This document shows positions 17,653-24,839 of a stretch of DNA of 64,000 bases, in pieces (the first letter of the stretch is position 1; each line of letters starts with the position of its first letter). The notes beneath the pieces are model-generated. The model ran no database searches. It was not told the origin of the DNA and saw nothing but the letters and a program-made list of their open reading frames with translations. Where the stretch lies: contig JBEKHH010000008.1 of NCBI GenBank assembly GCA_050012375.1, forward strand, positions 55,275 through 119,274. The letters run 5' to 3'. Both the position numbers and the translations under genes were made by a program. Source of the stretch: PALSA-1353 sp050012375. GTDB taxonomy: Bacteria > Planctomycetota > Phycisphaerae > Tepidisphaerales > Tepidisphaeraceae.

Positions 17653-18561
17653 ATGCGAGTCCTCATCGTCGCCAACAAGACCAAGCCCGGGGTCGCCGCC
17701 GCCCTCGATCAGATCGTCCCGCGCATCAGAAGGCCCGGCCATATCGTCGGCATCGATCTGGACGATCGGACCGCCCAGATCAGCGACCAGGCGGATGTCA
17801 TCCTGGTCCTAGGCGGCGATGGAACTCTCCTGTCGGCGGCGCGGCGCCTTCGCGGCCGGCAGGTTCCACTGCTCGGCGTGAATTTCGGTCGCCTTGGTTT
17901 TCTCGCTTGCTTCACCCCATTGCAATTCGACCAGCACTTTGACGATTTTCTAGCCGGCAAACTGCCCATCAGCGCCCGCTCGGCGCTGGAGACATCGGTT
18001 TTGGCCGCCGGAACTTCATGCCGATTCGGCGATCCCGACCAGGTCGCCCAGAAGCGGCGGTTCGTTTCCACCGCACTCAACGACGCCGTGATTACCGCCG
18101 GCCCGCCGTTTCACATGATCGAACTGGAAATCGCCGCCAGCGGCGCCGGCCACGACGGAAACGGCCCATGGGGGGGCATCCGCTATTTCGGCGATGGCGC
18201 AGTCATCGCCACCGCCAGCGGAAGCACCGCTTACAATGTTTCCGCCGGCGGCCCGATCATCAGCCCCAACGTCGATGCCATATGCGTCACGCCCCTGTGT
18301 CCCCATAGTCTTTCGTTTCGGCCCGTGGTCGTTTCCTCAAATGCAACCCTCCTGGTTACCGCCGTCCTCGTCAACGAAGGCACAACCGTCTACTGCGACG
18401 GACAGGAAGGCGTCCGGCTCATGGCCGGCGATCGAGTCGTCATCCGCAAAAGCGACCATCCCGTCTTGCTCGTCGAAAACCCCCAATCCCAGGAATGGCA
18501 CACCCTGGCGGCCAAACTCAAATGGGCGGCAAATCCGGAGTACAATTCGCCTCGGCTTTAG
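17653..18561 (+). CDS. nadK: NAD kinase
   Basis: NAD kinase phosphorylates NAD+ to NADP+ in the cytoplasm. The catalytic GGDGTLL motif is at residues 54-60, followed by the NFGRLGFLA segment and the conserved TASGSTAYNVSAGGPII motif that binds NAD. At 302 aa it has normal length for the family. ATG 17653 begins MRVLIVANKTKP, as in homologues with a short first strand. It stands alone on the plus strand. Confidence 0.93.
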   Translation: MRVLIVANKTKPGVAAALDQIVPRIRRPGHIVGIDLDDRTAQISDQADVILVLGGDGTLLSAARRLRGRQVPLLGVNFGRLGFLACFTPLQFDQHFDDFLAGKLPISARSALETSVLAAGTSCRFGDPDQVAQKRRFVSTALNDAVITAGPPFHMIELEIAASGAGHDGNGPWGGIRYFGDGAVIATASGSTAYNVSAGGPIISPNVDAICVTPLCPHSLSFRPVVVSSNATLLVTAVLVNEGTTVYCDGQEGVRLMAGDRVVIRKSDHPVLLVENPQSQEWHTLAAKLKWAANPEYNSPRL

Positions 18562-18751
18562 ATCATTTTGCCGGCAGGTCCGATTATTTCGCGCGGGCAC
18601 CCCTGTTCCATCGCCGCTACCGTCCAATAACATTACGATTAGCGTGAATTGACCCCTCGTTTCCGTTGGGCGATTTCGGATGAGGGACCAGACCGCCGAT
18701 ATTGCGTTAGGAAGGTCACACATTTGGTTCCGCGTGGACCGATGCTGTGTC

Positions 18752-18784
18752 GTTTAGCCGCGACCCGAAGGGGAGCGCGTTTTC
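18752..18784. repeat. Hairpin repeat GTTTAGCCGCG...GCGCGTTTTC, copy 2
   Basis: Differs by one base from 7675-7707. Here it lies about 60 bp before the likely start of the next gene, so it is not that gene's terminator; it could end a transcript coming from nadK. Confidence 0.7.
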
Positions 18785-18842
18785 TTTTGACTTCGGGATT
18801 CGCCGCCGTCCGTTTAGAATGATCGAGCCAGGAAGTGTCGCG

Positions 18843-19796
18843 ATGCGTCATGCGTGGATTGGACTTGCAATCATTGTTTCAGCAGCCGTGCCGCTGCGCG
18901 CCCAAACGACCCCCTCGGATGCCAAATCCGCCCCGACCCCCGCGGAAAACATGCTCAATGAGATGCTGAAGCCCGCTCCAGCGGCGACGGCCCCGGCCAC
19001 CAGGCCGGCCGACGTGCAGGCGATGCGACCCGAAGGCTATACGCCGCCCGTCGCTCCGCCGCAGCTCCTCCGCGAGGGCTCCGATGTGATTGCACGCAGG
19101 GGTTATCTCCAAAAACTGCCCGATGGCCCATATTCCCAGATCGCCTTCGTCGACGATCCATCACAGCCAAAGCTCGCCCCGATGCTCGTCCTGCCCAATC
19201 TCCAACTCATGAGCATGGAAGATGCCGGATCGGCAACCAGGCAGAATTTGATCTTCGCTGTTTCGGGCACGACAACGGAATACAAGGGAAAGAATTACAT
19301 CCTGCTGGAGCCCGGACCCGAGGACGTCAGCCGCCAGATTCCGCAGCTCGACATGCCGCCGGCAAGCCAGCAGGGGCCGGTCTCCGCCGATCAGATGCTG
19401 AGCGACATGCTCGCGGCCAGCAGCCAGCCGGCGGGCCTGCCGCCTCCGTCAGCCGAGCCTTCCGCCGACCGCGCCAGCGGTTCGGGCGCGCTGCCCCCCA
19501 AGGCGCCGCTGGTGAACGTTCTTCGCGAGCGGTCCCAGGTTTTCGATCGAGTCGCTCGCCTTTCCCGCAGCCCCGACGGGATTCAGGAACAGATCACCCT
19601 CGAGTCCGACGGAACCGCGCTTCAGGATCCTCCGCTGATTCTCCTGCCCAACCTCAAGCTCGTCGCCCTCGAAGGCGCCGCCGCCGATCGCGACGCCCGT
19701 TTTCGCGTCACCGGCATGGTCACCGAATACCGCGGCCGAAATTATATTCTGCTCCAAAAGGTCGTGGTGATGTCCGATTCCGATCGGCAATTCTGA
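18843..19796 (+). CDS. Exported protein with an internal ~80-residue duplication
   Basis: The ATG at 18843 gives a product of 317 aa with a signal peptide (HAWIGLAIIVSAAVPLRAQ). Two copies of a ~80-residue beta-rich module follow: one opens LLREGSDVIARRGYLQK and ends TTEYKGKNYILLEP, the other opens VLRERSQVFDRVARLS and ends VTEYRGRNYILLQK. Both contain a P-LVLPNLQL / P-LILLPNLKL core. The linkers are rich in Pro, Ala and Ser. I do not recognise a named family; a periplasmic protein is likely. The frame upstream of 18843 runs through the hairpin repeat and is not used as start. Confidence 0.75.
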   Translation: MRHAWIGLAIIVSAAVPLRAQTTPSDAKSAPTPAENMLNEMLKPAPAATAPATRPADVQAMRPEGYTPPVAPPQLLREGSDVIARRGYLQKLPDGPYSQIAFVDDPSQPKLAPMLVLPNLQLMSMEDAGSATRQNLIFAVSGTTTEYKGKNYILLEPGPEDVSRQIPQLDMPPASQQGPVSADQMLSDMLAASSQPAGLPPPSAEPSADRASGSGALPPKAPLVNVLRERSQVFDRVARLSRSPDGIQEQITLESDGTALQDPPLILLPNLKLVALEGAAADRDARFRVTGMVTEYRGRNYILLQKVVVMSDSDRQF

Positions 19797-19998
19797 TCGA
19801 AACCCGCGGGATAGAGCGTTTTGCATTCACCTGTCGCGTCCTCTTTAATTCCCCACATCCCGCGGGCAAAGAGTTTAACCCGTGCCCCGTCGTTCCGTTG
19901 GCTTGAAATCCGATTTGCCTCGGTGTGCCTGAAATGCCGTGGCCTTTGCCGTCGGCATCGATTGTGGTACGAATCAAAGTTCCAGGAGGCTTCTCGCC

Positions 19999-20814
19999 AT
20001 GACCGATGACCTGACACCGTATCTCAGTCCCAAGGTCGCTTCGATTCTCCGCCTGTTCAGGCAATACGGCTCCATCGAAACTCTGCGGTCGGCTCACCCG
20101 GAGATCACGGATGAAGTCGTGGCGGAAGTCACCGCCGAAGCGAAGCGGGCGATGGCGATGGCCCTAGCCCGGCCGGCGGCCTCAAAACGCCCTGCCAAAT
20201 CCAGAGGAAAAGCTTTGCCCGGCGGCGACGCGTACCAGCTCAAAATCACGCTTCGGGGAAGCAAGCCACCGATCTGGCGGCGGGTGGTTGTCCCGGCTGA
20301 CCTCACGCTCAGCCGCCTCCACGTCGTCATTCAATTGGCAATGGGCTGGGACGATTGCCACCTGCACCTGTTTGAAATAGATGGCCAGACTTTCCAAGGC
20401 CCCGGCCCCGACGGCTATTTGTCTGACGACATGGATTTCCTGGACGAGTCGCAGTACCGGCTCAGTGATCTCGCCAATCGGGAAAGGGCCAAGTTCCGCT
20501 ACGAATATGATTTTGGCGATAGCTGGGAACATGTCATCCTGGTCGAGAAGATCATCCCGGCCGCCGACAAGCCCAAGGTGATGGTTTGCACGGCCGGCAA
20601 GGGTCGCTGCCCAATGGAAGACAGCGGAGGCATCTGGGGCTACCACATTAAGCTGAGCATTTTGGCTAACCCCAAGCATTCCGATTATGCGGAGATCCGC
20701 GAATGGATTGGCGACGAGTTCGACCCCAACCAGTTCGATCCCGTCGCGGCGAGCAAGGCATTGGCAATGCTGGAAGAACCAAAGGGAAGACGCAAAGGGG
20801 ACATGACTGATTGA
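19999..20814 (+). CDS. pRiA4b ORF-3-like family protein
   Basis: The product is 271 aa. After an N-terminal helical region with a basic Ala/Lys linker, it carries the IS1096-passenger/pRiA4b ORF-3 domain (about residues 75-250): LKITLRGSKPPIWRRVVVP, then LHVVIQLAMGWDDCHLHLF, YEYDFGDSWEHVILVEK, CTAGKGRCPMEDSGG. This family is linked to plasmids and transposons and its biochemical role is unknown. A perfect AGGAGG site nine bases before the ATG at 19999 fixes the start. Directly downstream lies an antitoxin-like remnant and a 33-bp direct repeat, in keeping with mobile DNA. Confidence 0.88.
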   Translation: MTDDLTPYLSPKVASILRLFRQYGSIETLRSAHPEITDEVVAEVTAEAKRAMAMALARPAASKRPAKSRGKALPGGDAYQLKITLRGSKPPIWRRVVVPADLTLSRLHVVIQLAMGWDDCHLHLFEIDGQTFQGPGPDGYLSDDMDFLDESQYRLSDLANRERAKFRYEYDFGDSWEHVILVEKIIPAADKPKVMVCTAGKGRCPMEDSGGIWGYHIKLSILANPKHSDYAEIREWIGDEFDPNQFDPVAASKALAMLEEPKGRRKGDMTD

Positions 20815-20907
20815 TCGACCCTCTCAGCACGCGGCAATCCGCGGCTTTCAACCCTGCTCGCCGTCGCCAGGGCGGTCGGCCTGCCAAAGAAAACGGGACA
20901 GCTCTGA
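20815..20907 (+). pseudogene. C-terminal remnant of a HigA-like (XRE) antitoxin
   Basis: Right after the preceding stop, a plus-strand frame reads LSARGNPRLSTLLAVARAVG followed by LPKKTGQL and a stop. This resembles the end of helix-turn-helix addiction-module antidote proteins, where a GNP-LSTLL-A-A-G motif closes the domain. The start and first ~60 residues are missing. The last codons lie in the 33-bp direct repeat. Confidence 0.5.
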
Positions 20908-20919
20908 ATTAATTGACCT
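20887..20919. repeat. 33-bp direct repeat, left copy
   Basis: An exact 33-bp sequence, beginning AAGAAAACGGGACAG and ending TTAATTGACCT, recurs 690 bp away at 21577-21609. Together the copies bracket the histidine phosphatase gene. Confidence 0.9.
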
Positions 20920-20943
20920 CGCGCAGATTCGCGGCCCTTCCAT

Positions 20944-21558
20944 TCACGCCATCACTCTATCGCCCCAACTTACGCAATGGAGCACCCCCTCGCGCAACTC
21001 AGCCTCAACGACCGCCGTGTTGGCCAGACCATGTTCAACGGCGTATTTGCGTGAAATATTTCCAAGCACACATGGCAACCCTTGGCGATATGTCCCTCCG
21101 TGTCCAATCAGCACCACCGTCGCATCCTCGCGTTTCCCATACAAATTGATGAGCCGGCGTATGAACGGGACAAACCGATTCTGAATATCCAGACTGCTCT
21201 CTCCTTCGGGAAGGCGCGCGTCCAATTGTCCCTGTGCCCATTGGCGTTCGACGTCCGCATAGGCCCGCCATCCCTCCTCGTCGCTTCGGTCCTCGTAAAT
21301 GCCCACGTCGTATTCGATCAATGCCGGCTCGATCACGTACTCCACGCCCAGGCGTCCGGCGAGAATCTCGGCCGATTCGATGGCCCGGCGCAGTGGACTG
21401 CTGTGGATTGCAGCGACGCCGCGCCCCCGAAGCTGGGCCGCCAGTGCCTTGGCCTGCTCCCGACCGCGTTCCGTCAATGGATGCTTCCATTGGCGATTCG
21501 AGAAGATCTTCAGAATGTTTGCCTCGCTTTCACCATGGCGGACAAAGAAGATTCGCAT
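20944..21558 (-). CDS. Histidine phosphatase family protein (phosphoglycerate mutase-like)
   Basis: The N-terminal FVRHGESEAN holds the phospho-accepting His (RHGE motif), followed by LTERGREQAKALA, the SSPLRRAIESAEI segment with its catalytic Arg, and VVLIGHGGT with the second His. At 204 aa it matches small cofactor-independent-looking members of this superfamily (phosphatases such as CobC/PhoE as well as mutases), so the substrate cannot be given. ATG 21558 sits behind an AAGGTGA site and fits better than the GTG at 21567. It is the only gene between the two 33-bp direct repeats. Confidence 0.88.
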   Translation of the reverse strand: MRIFFVRHGESEANILKIFSNRQWKHPLTERGREQAKALAAQLRGRGVAAIHSSPLRRAIESAEILAGRLGVEYVIEPALIEYDVGIYEDRSDEEGWRAYADVERQWAQGQLDARLPEGESSLDIQNRFVPFIRRLINLYGKREDATVVLIGHGGTYRQGLPCVLGNISRKYAVEHGLANTAVVEAELREGVLHCVSWGDRVMA

Positions 21559-21576
21559 AGCTGTCACCTTTCGTCG

Positions 21577-21609
21577 AAGAAAACGGGACAGCTCTGAATT
21601 AATTGACCT
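21577..21609. repeat. 33-bp direct repeat, right copy
   Basis: Identical to 20887-20919. It lies 18 bp upstream of the phosphatase start, so it may carry or disrupt that gene's promoter. Confidence 0.9.
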
Positions 21610-21994
21610 TACCTCCCGCCGATATTAGATTCCTCTTCCATGCCACGCACCGCCCCAGGGTGAATACATCTACCATATCCTCAAGCCGAGCAGATTTTAG
21701 CGAGAAGTTCAAATCTCGTCGTTTGTTGGTCGTGAGGCCATGTTTTCCGTCAGAATTCTCATCCTTCATCGAACCGGCACAGATGTCGCAAAGTGCTATC
21801 CTACAATAGGATAGCGGCAGAAAATCGCAGACCTGAATTTCTTTCCCGTCAATTCGGAGTGACAAGATTTGAACGCCAGACGCGCGCCAAAATCCCCATC
21901 GATTCCGTTCCAATCAAATCCCTCCGCCGCTTTGCCATCGGAAAATGACTCGCGGCGCGGTTGCACTCGATGAAGCCGGGTTGCTCCAAAAGAA
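21610..21994. other. Intergenic DNA with a perfect inverted repeat at 21795-21815
   Basis: No convincing gene. GCTATCCTA-CAA-TAGGATAGC (21795-21815) is a perfect 9-bp inverted repeat with a 3-base centre, suitable as a protein-binding site. A 104-codon minus-strand frame covers part of the region but has no ribosome site and no recognisable similarity. Confidence 0.5.
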
Positions 21995-22009
21995 TTCCGA
22001 ATTTTTCCC

Positions 22010-22038
22010 TTGAAATAGAATCGATGTTAGGTTAATGT
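22010..22038 (+). promoter_or_regulatory. Putative promoter of the dispersed element
   Basis: TTGAAA (22010-22015) and TAATGT (22033-22038) are separated by 17 bp. The same two hexamers with the same spacing occur in the other copy (51833 to 51805, minus strand), although bases in the spacer differ, which supports function. Confidence 0.55.
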
Positions 22039-22087
22039 TCAGTATGCGTCGGGTCGCGAATTCGCCTAACCCAAGCGGAGATTCCCC

Positions 22088-22186
22088 ATGTCCGCCGATT
22101 CCACCGCCTCAGAGCCTTCCTCTTTCTCCTGCTCAAGTGTCTACTGTTCTACTCTCTCGCGAAGCGACCCCCCCCTCCCCCCCTAA
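22088..22186 (+). CDS. Small ORF of the dispersed element (32 codons)
   Basis: A GGAG site at 22077-22080 stands seven bases before ATG 22088. The frame encodes MSADSTASEPSSFSC and continues, Ser- and Cys-containing, to a Pro-rich end formed by the C tract, with the TAA directly behind the tract. The other copy encodes MSANSTASEAFSFYC and on for 42 codons. Most differences between the two change amino acids, so a protein product is not proven; a leader peptide or a passenger frame is possible. No membrane helix or known domain is visible. Confidence 0.4.
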   Translation: MSADSTASEPSSFSCSSVYCSTLSRSDPPLPP

Positions 22187-22242
22187 ATGGGATATTTTGA
22201 GATAGGGTGTGACATCTACCGGCCATAAAGCCGCGACCGACA

Positions 22243-23883
22243 ATGACATTCACCTCGCCCATATGGTTCATCGCCCTGGCTCCATGGGCGGCACTGCTGC
22301 TCTGGCTGCTGTCAGGCCGGCTGGAAAAGAGCGGCGTGCCATTTCTCAACCTCTGGCCCTCCCACTCTCCGCAGTGGCCGAAACCGAAACGGCATTGGGA
22401 GAAACCGCCCTTTTCGCTGGCGGCGTTGCTTGCCGCGATGTTCCTCGCCATCCTCGCCGCCGCTGGTCCGCTGATGTCTCATCGCAAATCGCCCGCTCTC
22501 ACGGTCATCGTCGATCGCGGGCTCGGCAGCCGATTTGCCCTGGCAGCCAAGGAATTGGATGTTTCCCTTCGCCGGAGTTTTCCTGACGCGAATGTGGACC
22601 TTCGGATCGTTCCCAGCGCTGATTCAACCACTGGCCAGGATTGGCTGAGCCGCGTGTTGTCGCTCCAGCCAACCGCCGCCGAGGATGCCGAGCCGCTGAC
22701 GCTTGAATGCCGCCAGGCCCTTCGCCAATCCGCCGGGCCGGTGATCCTGCTCAGCGATCGGGCAATCCAATTGAGCGATCCGCGATTGGTCCAATTCGCA
22801 TCTTCCGCTCCGATCACCAACGTCGGCATCGACTTGCTCTCGGTCCGGGCGAGCCCGGCGACTCAGGCGATGGTTCGGCTCTTCAATCAGAGCGGGCTGA
22901 CCTCGGCTGAATTGATCGTTCGGGCCGATGGAAACATCGTGCAGTCGCGGCAAATCGCTTTGCCGCCCTCTGGCGGAAAGCGAGATTATTTCGTCGATAT
23001 TCCCGCCGCGCCCACCATCGTCGAAGCCCAAGTGCAATGCGATGATTCGATCCAAATCAACCATCGCGCCTGGGCGGTTCGCGGCGCGGCTTGGCCCATC
23101 GTCGAGCCCGGCAGCTCCCTGCCGCCGGAGCTGACTCGGATGATCGAGGTCTACGGCCGCCATCGCCTCCCCAGCCAAGACTCCCAGCGCATCGCCGTCG
23201 TGAACGCTTCCGATTCGATTCCCTTCGGCGTGCCCGTCGCAATCCTCGCGGACGAAGCGGCTGGCGGGACCAGGCTTTCCACCGCCCGACCGCTGATCGT
23301 CACAGACGATCTTCTCAAGATTCAATCCGTGGAATGGTCGAGCATTCTCGCTGGAGCGACGGTCTGGGCCGCGCCGGGGAAAGACTGGCAGGCAATCGTT
23401 TCCGCCGGAGGCGCGGCGATCGTCGCGGTTCGCGACGCCCCGGTGAGGCAGGCATGGATTGGGTTCCGCGCCGATGGTTTCGCTCGCCGGCCGGATTTCG
23501 TCGTCTTTTGGAGCGCGATATTCGATTGGCTCGGCGGCGCTGGATCGCCGGATTACACGTCCGGAAAAGTCGGCCCGCTGGCCGGCAATTGGCGTTTGCA
23601 GGAGCCGCCGGGCTTGTCATTGTCCGCGGAGGATGCCGGGCTGGTGCCGGGATTATACAAGTCCGGGGACGGGAAACTCGTCGCGGTAAACGCATCGGCC
23701 CCACCGATTTCGCCTCCATCCCCAGGCGACGGACCTGGCAAACTGAAGGCCCTCGCCGCCTTGCACAACCAAAACGCGCCGCTGGCCGGCGCCACGCTCC
23801 TGGGCGCGATGGGACTGATCGGCCTTTCAGCCGCGACCTGGCGAGCCCCCATACCGGGTCAGGGAAAGGCGTTCCAATCTTGA
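22243..23883 (+). CDS. BatA-domain membrane protein
   Basis: The 546-residue protein starts with the BatA/aerotolerance-type N-terminal region: two transmembrane helices (PIWFIALAPWAALLLWLL and FSLAALLAAMFLAILAAAG) around a short basic loop containing VPFLNLW. A long extracytoplasmic part follows, with a VWA-like beginning (ALTVIVDRGLG) but no MIDAS DxSxS, and a last transmembrane helix near residues 515-535. This is the layout of planctomycete BatA-like proteins near MoxR/Bat operons, but no MoxR gene is in view. It starts 18 bp behind the dispersed element. Confidence 0.75.
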   Translation: MTFTSPIWFIALAPWAALLLWLLSGRLEKSGVPFLNLWPSHSPQWPKPKRHWEKPPFSLAALLAAMFLAILAAAGPLMSHRKSPALTVIVDRGLGSRFALAAKELDVSLRRSFPDANVDLRIVPSADSTTGQDWLSRVLSLQPTAAEDAEPLTLECRQALRQSAGPVILLSDRAIQLSDPRLVQFASSAPITNVGIDLLSVRASPATQAMVRLFNQSGLTSAELIVRADGNIVQSRQIALPPSGGKRDYFVDIPAAPTIVEAQVQCDDSIQINHRAWAVRGAAWPIVEPGSSLPPELTRMIEVYGRHRLPSQDSQRIAVVNASDSIPFGVPVAILADEAAGGTRLSTARPLIVTDDLLKIQSVEWSSILAGATVWAAPGKDWQAIVSAGGAAIVAVRDAPVRQAWIGFRADGFARRPDFVVFWSAIFDWLGGAGSPDYTSGKVGPLAGNWRLQEPPGLSLSAEDAGLVPGLYKSGDGKLVAVNASAPPISPPSPGDGPGKLKALAALHNQNAPLAGATLLGAMGLIGLSAATWRAPIPGQGKAFQS

Positions 23884-23918
23884 CAGCAATTTCGCCCGCC
23901 CGTAGGTTTTAATCCTGT

Positions 23919-24281
23919 ATGGCCGAGTCGATTCCCCAAGTCTCCGTGGTCAGTCAGAAAGATATCCGCATTGTTGAATTCACCAACAACAAGATTCTGG
24001 ATGAAGGCAATATCACCGACATCGGAACGACTCTCATAGCGTTGATCGACGAGGCCGGTAAACCCAAGCTCCTGCTCGATTTTTCCAACGTCGAGCATCT
24101 TTCCTCCGCGGCCCTGGGAATGCTCATCAACGTGAACACCAAGATCAAGAAAAAAGACGGTCAGCTTCGCCTTTCCAATATCAAGCCGCAGATATTCGAC
24201 GTGTTCGAGATCACGAAGCTCAACAAATTATTCAAGATCAAGCCGACACGTGCAGAGGCGTTGACCAGCTTCAATGAATAG
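23919..24281 (+). CDS. STAS-domain anti-sigma factor antagonist (SpoIIAA/RsbV-like)
   Basis: The whole 120-residue protein is a STAS domain. The phosphorylation region reads FSNVEHLSSAALGMLI, with Ser62/Ser63 in place of the usual DSSG. In partner switching the dephosphorylated antagonist captures a HATPase kinase/anti-sigma partner; the next gene encodes just such a partner. It lies 35 bp behind the BatA-like gene and 30 bp before the kinase gene, suggesting one operon. Confidence 0.9.
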   Translation: MAESIPQVSVVSQKDIRIVEFTNNKILDEGNITDIGTTLIALIDEAGKPKLLLDFSNVEHLSSAALGMLINVNTKIKKKDGQLRLSNIKPQIFDVFEITKLNKLFKIKPTRAEALTSFNE

Positions 24282-24311
24282 TGAACAGCGGGAGCCGGCG
24301 GAACGATCGAT

Positions 24312-24803
24312 ATGGACAAGGCGGGGTCGAAACGTAGGAACGGGGGCGGACGGTCGGGCTCGCCTCTTAATGGCCCCGTGCGGTCCCATTATGTCTTCAA
24401 CATCCCTTCCGATTATGCCGCCTCACGCGATGTCCAGATCAAGATTCTCGAGGACGTGGAGCGGCGGGGATTCAATGAACAAACTCGCTTCGCCATCAAA
24501 TTGGCCCTTGAGGAAGCGATGATCAATGCCATCAAGCATGGCAATCGACTCGATCCAAGAAAGAAGGTTCATATCGAGGCAACCGTCACGCCCGACGAAG
24601 CCCTGATCATCGTCGAGGATGAGGGGCGGGGCTTCGATCGCTCCTCCGTCCCCGATCCCACCCTCCGCGAAAACGTCGAAAAATGCAGCGGCAGGGGGAT
24701 ACTGCTCATCGAGGCCTACATGAACCAGGTCCGATGGAGTCACGGCGGCCGCCGGCTGCGCATGATCAAGCGCAATGAGCCGGATGTCGTCCCCAGATGC
24801 TGA
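24312..24803 (+). CDS. HATPase_c serine kinase / anti-sigma-like protein (RsbW-like)
   Basis: The 163-residue protein holds a GHKL ATPase fold: N box LALEEAMINAIKHGN (residues 64-78), G1 box VEDEGRGFD (101-109), G2 box GRGILLI (128-134). A ~25-residue basic Gly/Ser-rich N-terminal tail precedes the domain. In RsbW/SpoIIAB systems such a protein phosphorylates the STAS antagonist and binds a sigma factor or another output. No sigma-B-type gene is adjacent, so the output is unknown. Confidence 0.9.
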   Translation: MDKAGSKRRNGGGRSGSPLNGPVRSHYVFNIPSDYAASRDVQIKILEDVERRGFNEQTRFAIKLALEEAMINAIKHGNRLDPRKKVHIEATVTPDEALIIVEDEGRGFDRSSVPDPTLRENVEKCSGRGILLIEAYMNQVRWSHGGRRLRMIKRNEPDVVPRC

Positions 24804-24839
24804 TTCGGCTCCCCTCTGGGGCTACAATCATCGCACGAC

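Larger units (their letters stand above)
21995..22225 (+). repeat. Dispersed ~230-bp element with promoter, small ORF and C-tract, copy 1
   Basis: This segment is clearly homologous over its whole length to the minus strand of 51614-51855. Shared blocks in order: TTTTTCCCTTGAAA, TGTTAGGTTAATGTT, GCGTCGG-TCGC, GGAGATTCCC, ATGTCCGCC-ATTCCAC, GCCTCAGAG-CTT-CTCTTTCT, CGCGAAGCG, a C8-T-C7 tract, CTAAATGGGATATT and TGTGACAT-TACC-GGCC. It ends 18 bp before the start of the BatA-like gene, in the same orientation. I know no named family that matches. Confidence 0.85.

Noticed and set aside
20944..21558. Insertion sequence between the 33-bp repeats
   Set aside because: The only gene inside is a histidine phosphatase; there is no transposase and the repeats are direct, not inverted.
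21599..21913. 104-codon minus-strand frame
   Set aside because: No ribosome site, no similarity, and it spans the perfect inverted repeat and part of the 33-bp repeat; coding is not supported.
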